A DNA stretch of 64,000 bases, taken from contig BDSL01000121.1 in assembly GCA_003116995.1 (NCBI GenBank), positions 216,565-280,564 on the forward strand, written 5' to 3'. The position numbers and the translations under genes were made by a program. Shown piece by piece: positions 51,201-56,204 of the stretch (position 1 is its first letter; every line of letters begins with the position of its first letter). Below the pieces are notes generated by a model that was not told the DNA's origin, ran no database searches, and was given only the letters and a program-made list of their open reading frames with translations. The stretch comes from Yamagishiella unicocca (taxonomy: Eukaryota; Chlorophyta; Chlorophyceae; Chlamydomonadales; Volvocaceae).

Positions 51201-52956
51201 TTGGCACTTCGCCCAACCGGTAGTTATCTCTACCACCTCTAAAGGACTGGTGGTACAACACTACGCGGCTACAAGGGCTCGGTTGACAAGCGCGCGCTGG
51301 TGACGGCCATCCAGCCAACCTCGGGGTCAGGTGACGCAGACGAGCTGGACGAGGACAACTCCACGACACTGCTCAGCTGCCTGGCGCTGACCTTGGATCC
51401 CGACGGCCACCGTGGCTTGAGCACCCAGGCAAGGGCGGAGCATGCCGAGCAGCCAGCAGCCCCCGCAGAGGCGACCCCAGCAGGGACATCAGCCTGTGCA
51501 ACGCGGGAGCTCCTGCCGGCCGGCCACCTGCAGCTGCCACGAGGACCCCTAGCCAGCGTGAGGAGGGGCCCAAGCAAAGGGGGTAAGAACCTGATGGGAG
51601 GGCGGCTGCGTGTAGAGGGCTCAGCAGAGGCGCTCACCCATGGCTCCGTCGACCAGCCACTATGGCTGGCGCCATCGCGCGTGGGTGCAACTGACCTGTC
51701 ACATGTAGCCCAGGGTCTGCGGGACCGTTATCTGCGCAGCTACCAGAAGGACACCGCGAGCGCTCGCCTGCGGTACCTAGTGAATGCCAGCCCTGCCGAA
51801 TCCATGGTCATCAAGGGCCAGTCTTCACCACCACGGCTGACGGTGCCTGACACTGCCTCCGATTCCGACTTGGTGTCCGAAAGCACGGCACGCCAGGCGG
51901 GACTCGAGATCACCAACAGTGCCCAGTCGCTAACCACGGCAGACGGCACCAGCAGCCGCAGTGTCAAGGGTCGCTGCATGCTGCCTCTTGTCTTCGCCCC
52001 CGGAACACCGCAGGAACCCGCACACGGTGCAGGAGGCCTTCGTCATCAGTAATGAGGCAGCAGAAGGGTTGTTTGACGTACTGCTGGGCGCCAGGCGCAT
52101 GCATGAGCTTGGCATGGCGGTTGAGAACTTCCCGGAACCACTGCTGGTCGTGCACCCAGAGCTACAACGCGAGGGGGCCTGCCCTGCGCAGCTACAGCGC
52201 ATCCACCTGCCACTGGCCAAGCAGAATGCCGGTGCCCTAGACCGCCACCGGGTGAATGCCATCATCCGGGAGGTCCAGTCCACCGCGCCCCGTTGCTGCA
52301 TGATCCGCGCGGCTGAGCAGGAGCAGGCTGAGTACAACATGTTCGGGGACTGCGATGATGATGAGGCTGGTCACGCGATGGACATGTCACACGATCTGTC
52401 GCGTCAGCTGTCACGACCCATCTCGTGTCGGACAAGCCATGTGCTACGCGGCGACACTATGGTATCGGCACCTGATGTGCCAGTTACGTGCTGTGTCGTG
52501 ACACAGTGGCCTCGATTGCGTGCCCCTCTTTGCAACCGAATCTTGCGCACCGCGTGCCAGTCCACTGCTGCACCTACCTTGTAGTTTGCACTGCAAGATG
52601 GGTTGATGCTGGGGCAGGGTATGTTGATGGTGTCCCCAATTTCAATAATGTTGGGGTCTTGGAGCTGTGTGTTTGCAGCGAGCAGCGACTGGAAGTTGAC
52701 GCCAAACTTTTCGGATAACCTCCACACCGTGTCGCCGCTCTGCACTGTGTATGCAGGGTCCGGGCAGATGTTGTCGAAAGAGGGCGGCGGTGGGGGGCTG
52801 TAGTCGCCGCCGTCGTCGGGATTTCCGCCACAGGGGATGTTGATCACGTCACCCACGTGAATGTTGTTGGGATCGGGCAGCTGCCGATTTGCATCAAGCA
52901 GGGCCTGGTAATCGACTCCAAACCTCTCTGAGATGGCATACGTCTGCATTTTTGCG
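15230..52956 (-). CDS. Secreted LysM-repeat protein with ricin-B lectin domain; contains a ~35.65-kb transposon-filled intron
   Basis: Four exons, read right to left: 52578-~52956, 16831-16924, 16192-16412 and 15230-15901. Phases agree at every join (0, 1, 0). The product has four LysM domains, each ending near a Cys; LysM-2 includes [17 protein letters not shown]. LysM-3 is formed only when the exon ending ...SANYK is joined to the exon starting [15 protein letters not shown]; LysM-3 and LysM-4 are each completed across further junctions ([16 protein letters not shown] and [14 protein letters not shown]). An SPPPK-type Pro-rich stalk follows, then a ricin-B-type beta-trefoil ([31 protein letters not shown]). 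LysM binds GlcNAc polymers and ricin-B folds bind sugars, so a glycan-binding extracellular protein is likely. The signal-peptide exon was not found and may lie beyond the transposon starting at 53070. Intron 16413-16830 also contains a dispersed repeat. Confidence 0.85.
16547..16747 (+). repeat. GTAACnGTTAC dispersed repeat in a LysM-gene intron
   Basis: About 200 bp, nearly identical to 12846-13066, starting GATAGGGGAGCCTCTAGTGC and ending CACTGTAATCGTTACAAC. It sits wholly in the intron 16413-16830 of the reverse-strand LysM/lectin gene. Confidence 0.85.
17240..17349 (+). repeat. Divergent GTAACnGTTAC dispersed repeat
   Basis: Contains the family blocks TCAGTGTCAGGCGATGTGCC, GGTTCTACCTTGTGGTCTGG and CAACTGTAACTGTTACACC with several substitutions. 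A shorter end-only copy is at 16985-17018. Both lie in the giant LysM-gene intron. Confidence 0.75.
17563..18110 (-). repeat. 3' LTR of the reverse-strand Ty3/gypsy element
   Basis: In reverse orientation it begins TGTCGCCGCGTAGCACATGG, immediately after a G-rich polypurine tract (18111-18120). Bases 17563-18018 match the reverse complement of 42330-42789 apart from a 4-bp indel, and 18019-18112 match 52365-52458 exactly. These two pieces are therefore the two parts of the other LTR, separated by an inversion. The far end does not show the usual CA, and I found no target-site duplication. Confidence 0.8.
18111..18120 (-). promoter_or_regulatory. Polypurine tract of the Ty3/gypsy element
   Basis: Reads GGGGGGGGAG on the reverse strand and abuts the TG start of the LTR at 18110. 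This is the expected position of the plus-strand primer for reverse transcription. Confidence 0.7.
18223..18248 (+). repeat. Left terminal inverted repeat
   Basis: Exact inverted partner of 34857-34882. The first ten bases, CCCTACCAAA, are also found at 53070-53079, where another element of the family seems to begin. Confidence 0.85.
18249..18582. repeat. Subterminal CTTAG-rich region
   Basis: At least a dozen CTTAG/GCTAAG-type motifs in about 330 bp, some as TTAGCTAAG. Similar AT-rich motif clusters lie at the opposite end (34770-34856) and at 53130-53400. Probably transposase recognition repeats; not coding. Confidence 0.55.
18583..19443 (-). mobile_element. 0.86-kb non-autonomous unit with a LINE-like 3' end (copy 1)
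   Basis: Read on the reverse strand, its last ~80 bp (from GGCCCATTGGGCCCGCCTGG to TGTAACACTCGCATTCTGC) closely match the 3' end of the LINE at 24832-31458, including a TGTAA signal. The rest is unrelated to the LINE. It contains four variants of an internal subrepeat with GCAGGCTTGGTGTTGGTGGC and CGCTTTCCCTACTCGGCG blocks. No reverse transcriptase is present. The long open frames on both strands are consistent with GC-rich non-coding sequence. Confidence 0.7.
19444..21036 (-). mobile_element. 5'-truncated LINE copy
   Basis: Inverted copy of the last ~1.6 kb of the LINE at 24832-31458, corresponding to about 29868-31458. It contains the C-terminal 359 codons of ORF2 (20894 down to 19815) with only a handful of amino-acid differences and no frameshift, plus the 3' UTR. 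The truncation is at GTCCAGGAG (21036). The near-identity points to very recent retrotransposition. Confidence 0.85.
21039..21904 (-). mobile_element. 0.86-kb non-autonomous LINE-tailed unit (copy 2)
   Basis: Almost identical to 18583-19443, in the same orientation. It begins at the AGCAGAATGCGAG tail immediately beyond the truncated LINE, as if it or the neighbouring copy inserted into that tail sequence. Confidence 0.75.
21906..22766 (-). mobile_element. 0.86-kb non-autonomous LINE-tailed unit (copy 3)
   Basis: Third near-identical copy, head to tail with copy 2. It is followed by two short tail remnants (22767-22804) that repeat AGCAGAATGCGA. The arrangement suggests repeated insertion at the same tail motif. 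Confidence 0.75.
22805..24831. mobile_element. Foldback element: 2-kb inverted repeat with ~0.62-kb loop
   Basis: The left arm (22805-about 23520) and right arm (about 24142-24831) are diverged reverse complements over roughly 700 bp, starting GACCATTGTAGCGAGATTT and ending with its complement. The central ~620 bp (23521-24141) is not self-complementary but recurs, inverted, at 31470-32091. The arms contain no convincing gene. Long-arm inverted repeats of this kind are typical of foldback DNA transposons. Confidence 0.75.
23521..24141 (+). repeat. Loop segment of the foldback element, present inverted at 31470-32091
   Basis: Begins CGGGAACCGTCTTCTTCGTG and ends GGTCACCTAAACA. The same blocks appear in reverse order and orientation at 31470-32091 with scattered substitutions and indels. 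It may be a separate short element nested in the foldback. No coding capacity was recognised. Confidence 0.75.
24832..24973 (+). repeat. 13-bp tandem repeat at the LINE 5' end, 11 copies
   Basis: Units of TCAGTTCTGCTTA with minor variation (CTTCT, GGTCC). The unit resembles the LINE's own 3' terminus, which ends GCATTCTGCTTA. It may be 5' UTR/promoter monomers or a target microsatellite. Confidence 0.85.
25048..26781 (+). CDS. LINE ORF1 protein
   Basis: 577 codons from the first in-frame ATG ([14 protein letters not shown]). An ordered N-terminal third is followed by a low-complexity tract (about 25920-26330) of some thirty GGP-x-GSG/GGP-x-SGG repeats, then a Pro/Ala-rich tail ending [11 protein letters not shown]1 proteins of L1-type elements bind RNA and act as nucleic-acid chaperones; no zinc knuckle or classical RRM can be recognised here, so the assignment rests on position. 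Its TAA shares its last A with the ATG of ORF2 (TAATG), suggesting coupled termination and reinitiation. The Gly-Ser repeat length is likely to vary between copies. Confidence 0.75.
   Translation: MARRERGAGASAGGARSAPSAIPVDCVPGLAREVGQSRLVVASFTAIVRGSRANTVAGRTDPFLRSLLKGLQPVFAFATAHGLTAPGGVGGCPLVNVPGGLSIRFDLVFDPPLIAQLALLLDAHSCLTTSAIQRDAPPLVWSAATGDRYLRPRPLTLLTSGWPAALSAASIRAQMAASLGASVLSATPYTLCRIPEALVIRDRWLVTLPPDTVLPAALPLTLDVRGAVPFKVRLGTIDMDVYQAQQAAARDCARRAQTAPVAAGRAPAWGGPRAPVATPARPGATGTPSTSGGPTGSGSPNGSGGPSGSGGLNGSGGPPVSGGPNGSGGPSGSGARTGSGGPPVSGGPAGSGGPPVSGGPAGSGGPTGSGGPPGSGGPAGSGGPTGSGGPTGSGGPTGSGGPTGSGGPTGSGGPNGSGGPSGSGGPAAPTTTGPLVAPCAEGAQLHLQLAEPPAPLAPPALPTSPGAGAASVAGTPAPRAPAGLSPAPPAAPPPAAADTRGHPLDPPVDVEALPRRQRPRLAYLPGALLDDEVDMGAVLAAPSLATAPPPPPPPPAPPPPAWVDVVHYDGVLGGFMH
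26781..31084 (+). CDS. LINE ORF2: AP-endonuclease / reverse transcriptase / CCHC protein, one frameshift
   Basis: Starts at the ATG overlapping the ORF1 stop. The endonuclease domain (about 26830-27600) shows SHNIRG, QETH, DFN, SRIDRLL and SDHRLV in order. The reverse transcriptase (about 28290-29060) shows the [20 protein letters not shown] block, [23 protein letters not shown] and the catalytic YADD (28986-28997). The frame is lost close after YADD, around 29070, and resumes one base off, reading from about 29174 to the stop at 31084; one base missing would explain it. The C-terminus has a Cys/His cluster ([19 protein letters not shown]). ORF2 nicks the target and primes reverse transcription there. 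This copy cannot make a full ORF2, although the truncated copy at 19444-21036 preserves the downstream frame. Confidence 0.85.
31470..32091 (-). repeat. Inverted copy of the foldback loop segment
   Basis: Reverse complement of 23521-24141 (about four-fifths identical by eye), bounded by TGTTTAGGTCACCTCAAGCC at the left and GACGGTTCCCGTCTTT at the right. It directly follows the LINE 3' end, so LINE insertion may have separated two copies. Confidence 0.75.
32419..33981. repeat. 398-bp satellite, about 3.9 copies
   Basis: Landmarks recur exactly every 398 bp (GGGCTGTATGTGGCCACTCC at 32573, 32971, 33369, 33767). Each unit carries an internal ~33-bp duplication containing GTGGCCACTCCCTCTGCTCA. 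Copies differ by only a few bases. The identical small open frames in each unit are a by-product of the repeat. Confidence 0.95.
33982..34856. other. No gene; right inner part of the DNA transposon
   Basis: Mixed sequence with an imperfect hairpin around 34398-34432 (GTCGTATACCTCCA / TGGAGGAATACGAC) and a short CAGCAGTGCTGC-type repeat at 34513-34568. The last ~90 bp are CTTAG-rich. No domain was recognised. Confidence 0.45.
34965..42329 (-). pseudogene. Ty3/gypsy pol: protease, RT, RNase H, integrase, PHD finger and methyltransferase-like domain; frameshifted
   Basis: Read right to left. A Gln/Pro-rich region is followed by a retropepsin-like domain ([23 protein letters not shown]). RT follows with FVDD (about 39860), then RNase H ([17 protein letters not shown]) and integrase (H-x4-H ... 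C-x2-[25 protein letters not shown]). The C-terminus has a C4HC3 PHD finger (about 36027-36162: [21 protein letters not shown]) and a Rossmann-like methyltransferase-like segment ([14 protein letters not shown], then [10 protein letters not shown] at about 35236-35265). The frame breaks near 40090, near 39760 (in an A tract) and in a CGGT tetranucleotide run at 36549-36567. RT, RNase H and integrase copy and insert the element; PHD fingers read histone tails, so the extra domains may target or modify chromatin (inference). It now lacks its gag in the same orientation. Confidence 0.85.
42330..42789 (-). repeat. Larger part of the 5' LTR of the Ty3/gypsy element, displaced by inversion
   Basis: Reverse complement of 17563-18018 apart from a 4-bp indel. 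Only this part of the LTR is here; the remaining ~92 bases are at 52365-52456. The breakpoint lies between 42329 and 42330. Confidence 0.8.
42790..44483 (+). pseudogene. Ty3/gypsy leader and gag, first part (interrupted by a chromovirus)
   Basis: Open from about 42937 in one frame; no early ATG was seen, so the start is unresolved. A run of [13 protein letters not shown] repeats (about 43110-43290) is followed by a gag core ([20 protein letters not shown] ... [10 protein letters not shown]) and a Cys/His knuckle ([18 protein letters not shown]-x4-C-x5-H-x4-C). Gag packages element RNA. The frame is cut at 44483 by the insertion of 44484-51260 and continues in frame at 51266 once one CTACG duplication is removed. 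Confidence 0.8.
44479..44483. repeat. Target-site duplication CTACG (left)
   Basis: CTACG at 44479-44483 is repeated at 51261-51265 on the other side of the chromovirus. Five base pairs is the usual duplication length for Ty3-type integrases. Confidence 0.9.
44484..44899 (+). repeat. 5' LTR of the chromovirus (416 bp)
   Basis: Starts TGTTGTATTACGG and ends GGTACAACA, giving TG...CA ends with short inverted TGTTG/CAACA. The other LTR (50845-51260) has the same length; I noticed only a single G/C difference (about 44794). Near-identity means recent insertion. Confidence 0.95.
44901..44913 (+). promoter_or_regulatory. Primer-binding site
   Basis: TGGTATCGAGACG lies two bases after the 5' LTR. 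It starts with TGGTATC, as in initiator-Met-tRNA-primed elements, but the rest departs from the plant-type site, so the exact primer tRNA is uncertain. Confidence 0.55.
45190..46704 (+). CDS. gag: Chromovirus Gag
   Basis: 504 residues from the first in-frame ATG ([17 protein letters not shown]). Order: Pro/Ala-rich N-terminus; capsid-like core ([17 protein letters not shown] ... YDEWS ... [17 protein letters not shown]); Arg/Gly-rich basic stretch (about 46405-46470) and a canonical CCHC zinc knuckle, [14 protein letters not shown]. Gag assembles the particle and binds element RNA. The frame ends at TAG 46702-46704, and pol continues in the same frame directly after it. Confidence 0.9.
   Translation: MERLFALGSGRRTQGHLGRTVAIPAPAAVGPLAAPVDVPAPVLNPVAAPLAGIANAGVGIPPALGLPPALAGANLLGPVLFQPVPANQQPHALPFVPFPAPPAPLAAPVSNFAHAHAVVATNAGLAAPYLAAAQTDDMPPVPPSVTHAPPTLAAASIGHQATSAGGPSSGDLPRVSIPPPVLNLDERLDSKKTSARVRSFLRDVRLFFSVVSWGRHESSCLLYMSQALRGIAKLWYDEWSLSQPASRLTVQSVIDALTIRFAPQIQTLETEARYRLRDLSFRMTSGETVAAYQSRLEAILSEIPSVTEEERRFWFLEGLSASLAPACASDFHGRPFSSYSDLVQHAIGEEAKAFVRRRTQSSLRSHAAILQAVPDFEDDADDVPPAKKPRGAPRAAAAAVAPRGGRGGRGGRGGRSGRSGRGRHGGCGQPDAGAMEVDPLAVLTQFFDQHGRALPLGTVRAMIADHQCFSCGSKEHAYAQCDKLSPAALAGQAAYNARKAAKRK
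46702..46704 (+). promoter_or_regulatory. In-frame amber codon between gag and pol, candidate readthrough site
   Basis: Gag and pol share one frame and are separated only by TAG in the context AAATAGGGGGTTGCTCAGG. The first ATG in pol is more than 120 codons downstream, inside the region before the protease. Readthrough is therefore a simple way to make Gag-Pol. A G-rich stretch (GTCGGGGGGTT) follows shortly after. Confidence 0.6.
46705..50796 (+). CDS. pol: Chromovirus Pol: protease, reverse transcriptase, RNase H, integrase, chromodomain
   Basis: About 1360 residues without interruption, counted from the codon after the amber stop. Protease: [12 protein letters not shown] and [27 protein letters not shown] and the catalytic YLDD at 48460-48471. 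RNase [37 protein letters not shown] and TDHKPLTYL. Integrase: an HHCC zinc finger around 49500-49640 ending CDTCQRNKP, then the DDE residues in [16 protein letters not shown] and [11 protein letters not shown]. The C-terminal chromodomain (about 50590-50770: [25 protein letters not shown]) identifies a chromovirus. Chromodomains of such integrases bind methylated histone tails and steer insertion to heterochromatin, which fits insertion in another transposon. No defect was seen. Confidence 0.95.
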   Translation, partial: GVAQVLSGGSSPELLPPPPDLIVRRPVRALLPSALTELETSVGRPFTFDAVAVCAGFDSSCNLFAPRGRSFSSVDVGGHTILAVPSTVSHLRSLLSHYRACKRRRPDSALALLVPAHVAARSAALLSGMRCLRRFAAGTSLFAGLSVDGRTVTLPGLPYAAELWYDAALPCSAPPSEPFVSSLAVASSLSTGGSLPVIPVTAVNLALTALLDSGASHDFIGAPVVHRLGLPIRPCSWSHVHLADGGKQAILGQVTLRLSVGSLRLTVNPYVLAELTDAASYILGSATLQKHFAVLDYAARSLLLRSARGSPCRVSWLASPAQGGPPAADAAPCVNFAAAALLAASASVASGSSARPTVTSCGRKEAMRWLRKGAHALLVRPTVHLNAAAVPAETQDPAVASLLSEYADVFREIPGLPPVRPVDHTIPLTPGAQPVSRPMYRLSPLELDEVKRQVTDLLAKGMIRPSTSPYSAPILFVGKKDGSLRMCIDYRGLNAVTVKNRYPLPRVDDLLDKLRGSAYFSSIDLQQGYNQIRIADSDIPATAFRTPFGHFEYTVLSFGLVNAPATFQACMDRMLRPYIDKFVVCYLDDILIYSKTKEEHLHHLRMVLDVLRKHQLYAKLSKCHWVQEQVEYLGHVVSADGIRMDPRKVAAVRDWPVPSGVQELRKFLGLTNYFRKFVARYSIVAAPLTSLTRQNAFLSAAAWTPACQLAFDELKRAVAEDIVLSFPDYSAPFRVELLTDASLHGSGAVLLQNGRPVAFASKKFSSAERNYTTGEQELLAVVHALREWRCYLEGRSFVVKTDHKPLTYLQGVPTLNRRQARWMEFMARFNFTWEYLAGTLNIADALSRHPSLFSAVLSVVTRRQSAASELTVSGFTSRLIAAYATDPWFTDSDNTSSLTCERGLWLRTTGDQRLVVVPNDDQLRHDILTRCHSDPLSGHPGVSRLVDLVRRTFWWSSLVRDAARFVERCDTCQRNKPLSGKPHGLLQPLPVPDAPWDSVSLDYVVALPKTEGGYDAVLVLVDRLTKMVHLVPTTTTVTAEQTARAYFDNVVRLHGVPKSVVSDRGPQFGSKFWAALGDLVGTRVNLSTAYHPQTDGQTERMNRTLGDVLRNFAGLHPDTWDTHLAAAEFAMNNAVNRSTGQSPFFLNYGFHPATPVSRELDIPVPAAKAFVESFVTRLSEAKRCLEAAQQRTTAYYNLGKKDITFAAGDQVLLSTKNLRSLSGTRKLQPRWIGPFAVKRMVGNAAVELILPADLRIHPTFHVSLVRPYRAPMDTGPSDTEHPSAVEPPPITWAAAEPLFAVERVLDHRIRRPGKGRRRRSVHEYLVKWKNYSSEHNSWEPARNFTPDMKPVLDAFRSRERDVS
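50831..50840 (+). promoter_or_regulatory. Polypurine tract of the chromovirus
   Basis: GGAGGGGGGA lies four bases before the 3' LTR at 50845, where plus-strand synthesis is primed. Confidence 0.8.
50845..51260 (+). repeat. 3' LTR of the chromovirus (416 bp)
   Basis: Same length and ends as 44484-44899 and nearly identical to it. It is followed at once by the second CTACG target duplication (51261-51265). Confidence 0.95.
51266..52364 (+). pseudogene. Ty3/gypsy gag-protease, second part (frameshifted)
   Basis: Continues the gag frame from 44483 (PTALR joins [12 protein letters not shown]). It carries a second retropepsin-like domain: [20 protein letters not shown] around 51845-51905, and after a frameshift near 52020, [20 protein letters not shown]. 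It ends in an acidic stretch (MFGDCDDDE) at the inversion breakpoint between 52364 and 52365. On the reverse-strand pol half the frame would resume as [13 protein letters not shown], so this is the missing front of that element. Confidence 0.75.
52365..52456 (+). repeat. Smaller part of the 5' LTR of the Ty3/gypsy element
   Basis: 52365-52458 is identical over 94 bases to 18019-18112. The LTR itself ends at ACA 52456 (TG on the reverse strand). Beyond 52458 the sequence is the LysM-gene intron. Confidence 0.8.
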
Positions 52957-53129
52957 CCCCTTATTTTACACGAGATCTAATGATAGTTGAGACGGCGGAT
53001 CAATTCAATATAGACGAGTAGACTAGATCCTGTCCACTTGATACGATGGTATCGACCCGACCCTCGATACCCTACCAAATTAGAAGGTGTATAAGGATGG
53101 TGTTAGGCTGTCTTAGCCCATATAAAAAG

Positions 53130-53400
53130 GATAGCTATAAGAGCTATAAGTAGGTTTAAAAAGCCCATAAAACCCACTTATAATTACTTATCTACGCCGC
53201 GGTAAAACTGTGCACTCTTAAAACAGTAAGAAAACACATTCCTTATGTTTTCTTAGCGACTCCTTATAACGTTCTCAGCCTTCTTAGTGCTTTATTAGGG
53301 CGTTTTCTTACAGCTTTATTAGAGCGTTTATTACAGCTGTCTTTTAGCGCGTCTTCTTAGTGCTTCCTTAGCGCTTTTTTTAGTGTGTTCTTATAACGCT
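53130..53400. repeat. Subterminal CTTAG/CTTATA-rich region
   Basis: Repeated TTCTTAGCG, TTCTTAGTGC, CTTATAACG and TTATTAGGGCG motifs in an AT-rich stretch. It parallels 18249-18582 and probably includes transposase-binding repeats. Confidence 0.5.
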
Positions 53401-53959
53401 GTAAACACTTTTTTGATAGCCATTATTGTTAGGTAGGGTTCGTACTGGACGGACAGTATTACTTCCATATGCCCTGACCATTGCACAATGAGAGCTCTCC
53501 GAGAGGCAAAACATGCATTACATTTGCAAATAAGGCAGTTGCTATGCAGTGACCATATAACAGGTATATGTGTCCTTATAACCCCACAACTACTACCGAT
53601 CATTATCACCATACAGAATGTACCCTAGTTATTATCAGCCAGGCATACGCAATTAGCAACCTACTAATGATCTTTCCATAATAAGCAAAACCCAACACAG
53701 CAGTATGTGTAGAACCATTAAAAGGCTATGCAACACCTTTGCAACACCTTTGCAAAACCAAGAAAACCCAACCCGTCTACACATTTGTGGGTGAAGGGCG
53801 TATGGGTACATAGGCACACCACATCAGGCATAATCAGGACAAGTTAGACACAAACATAAACCACCAGAAAACCAAGACGATTTTTTGCAAACAGACCACA
53901 CCCTGCCTCTTCAGGGCACTAGTATATACCCGTGCCAGCATCTGTCAGCTGACAGCCAG
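53401..53959. other. No gene seen; 3' flank of the next gene
   Basis: AT-rich, with a short direct repeat CAACACCTTTGCAA near 53731-53757. Probably transposon interior and 3' UTR. Confidence 0.4.
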
Positions 53960-56204
53960 TCATTCCTCCACATTGCCAGCAGCAATCAAGTGCTTAACAG
54001 ATGCCATCTGCCTGTCAGTAAGGCCGCACTTGGACCTGGCCCATGCCACTGCAGTACCACCATCCTTCACTGCCAGAATCCCCATCACCGGCCAGTTGAC
54101 CTGCAAAAATGAAGCCTTAGTAAGCTATGCCCATGAAGCAAGTCCTGAAGGCAAACATTAATCTCGGTGCATCTTACCTTCTCGAACACCCCCAGGGGTG
54201 TGTCCTTGAGGGAGATGTGCCCCACTGGTGGTGGGAGCACAAACTTTTTGCCCACGGCCTCTGATGACTTTGCGATGACCAGGACCTTGCTGCTGCCACC
54301 CAGCTGTGGGTTCTGCGACAGAAAAGAAATGTTACATGTCCTCTGACCAGCAGCCCCTAGCAAGACACATTCAGGTGTACCCTGCCTGTTATCATTGTAC
54401 CCACCAGGTCGCCCATGAGGATGCCAGCACCCAGAATGACGGGCTTAACCAGCTTTTTGCCCTCCTTGACACCGCCCACCAGGAAGCAGCCAGAAGAGAT
54501 AGTGCCCAGTGGGTACTGGCTCAAGTACTCAGCGTGGGTGGTTGCCTGGTATGCAGCCAACTCTTTGTCATCATCGTCCAGTAGGGACCCCCACTTGCCA
54601 GTTGGGGCCATGTCTGGGACGGTGGCCGGGGCTGCGGCCATGGCGGTGGCATGGGCTGGGGCCAGGACGACGGGGGCCACAGCTGGGACCGGGATTCTGG
54701 CCCCGGCAGCAGGAGATGTGACATCCTCGCCCCCCATTCCGCCTGTGGTCGCAGCGGTCTCAGCACCAGTGTTGGTGTCACCGTTGTCGTTCCGGACACC
54801 TGCATACCAAAACAAGACAACCACACGGGGAATGGCCATATCTTGAGAGGCTTCTTATCCACTTGAGCCTTTAACACTGCATGAATGAAAAGGCCAAAGC
54901 TGACACTTGTCATGACTGTCTGATTACTAGTCTCACCTCCCAGCTTCTTGTTCTCTTCATGCCTCGTATTCTTCCACTTGTTGTAGAGGACGTTCTTCAG
55001 CTTTTCCAGCACGGCTGCCTCACTGGCGTTCTTTTCAAGGCCGAGAAGCTGTGCTGTCCTGCGGTAGCCCATGAGGTCCCCGACGATTGACTTGAGCCGG
55101 CTGGTCATGTCCTGGGGCAGGCACGCACGGGATTATATTTTATCTTGAGGTGGTGTAGATAACACATCTTGAACTGCAAAGACATGCATTGCAAAGGCTC
55201 AGACTGCTGCAAACCTACCTTGATCTGACCGAAGACCGACTCATTGGACAGGTCATCAGCAAACACCTCCATCACTTTGTCCACCAGGACTGCAGATGCC
55301 CTCACACGCTGGCTCGCCCTGTCCTCAGTGCAGGCCAGGGACTTCCGCTTCCTGCTGCTCCCCCCAGTGTTGCACAGAAACCCCAGGCCATCGACAATGC
55401 GCTGCAGCTCTGGCGCGAGCATGCCTGCCCCCTTGAGCTGCTGCTGGAAGTCGTCAGTGAACACAGCGATGGCCTGGTTCTTGCCATCCGCCAAGTCACC
55501 GACAAACAATCCAGCATTGTTCAGGATGCCACAGGCCTTGTATGCCCGGAGGAACCCTCCCTCAGTTGCCACCTGCAGTTTGTACTGTTGTTGCCACCGC
55601 ATGTTGGCAGCGAGCATCATCCCAACATCGCCGAGCAGGTCCAGCGAATGCTTTGAAGCCCACGCCTTCTGCATCTCTGTGAACACCGAAAGATGTGCCT
55701 CGGGGTCAACCTCGACCTCGATATGGGCATCCAGTTGAGCTGCATCCACATCCTTGGCAGCGTCGGCCTGCTTATAAAGAAAGTTCATGCATTTCACAAA
55801 GGGCACACTATGAGCCTTCCAGCAAAGTAGCACAGGTCATAAACGAGTGATAGGATGGCCACTTCGGTTGTTTGACCGGTACCATTGCCCCAAATGACTT
55901 GTAATTGCAGGCGCCTACTCACCTGAACCTTGGCTGCAGGTTTGGGCATTGCAGCAATCCGATTTGACCTCCTTGGGCTGTGTGGCGCGAGGTTGGCAGG
56001 TGCCCGCTTCACAATCCGCTTCACAATCCGCCTCGTTGATCTTGGAACGCTGATGACAGGAAGAGCCCGTATCCTTTCCAGATTACGGGCAATTAGCTGA
56101 GCGCGCTCCTCATCCAAGGTGAGAATTGGCTGCACTAACGAACAGTCTGGGGATGCTGAACGAGATGAACCGTGTCCACTGGTTGGGCTTGGGAAATCTT
56201 CCAT
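53960..56204 (-). CDS. Six-exon gene of unknown function, possibly transposon accessory protein
   Basis: Exons right to left: 55923-56204, 55219-55767, 54937-55111, 54405-54799, 54178-54312, 53960-54100. All junctions have GT...AG and keep phase (0, 0, 1, 0, 0), giving about 558 residues from ATG 56204 (MEDFPSPTSGHGSSRSASPD). The N-terminus is Ser-rich then basic (STRRIVKRIVKRAPA, PRRSNRIAA), suggesting nuclear localisation. The middle is helical and charged, with an SSRKRKS stretch, then a small domain (DMTSRLKSIVGDLMGYRR ... NKWKNTRHEENKKLGG) that could be DNA binding. An Ala/Pro linker leads to a compact C-terminal domain (GKWGSLLDDDDKELAAY ... NWPVMGILAVKDGG). I do not recognise the family. 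Its position beside a transposase suggests an accessory role, which is inference. Confidence 0.75.

Larger units (their letters stand above)
44484..51260 (+). mobile_element. Intact-looking Ty3/gypsy chromovirus
   Basis: 6777 bp: matching 416-bp LTRs, primer-binding site, gag, pol with a C-terminal chromodomain, polypurine tract and a 5-bp CTACG target duplication. Both reading frames are uninterrupted apart from the single stop between gag and pol. It sits inside the gag of an older Ty3 element. Confidence 0.95.

Noticed and set aside
17380..52505. Target-site duplication of the outer Ty3 element around GTCACGACACAG-like sequences
   Set aside because: The two sites (17382-17394 and 52490-52505) are not direct repeats and lie away from the LTR ends; no convincing duplication was found.
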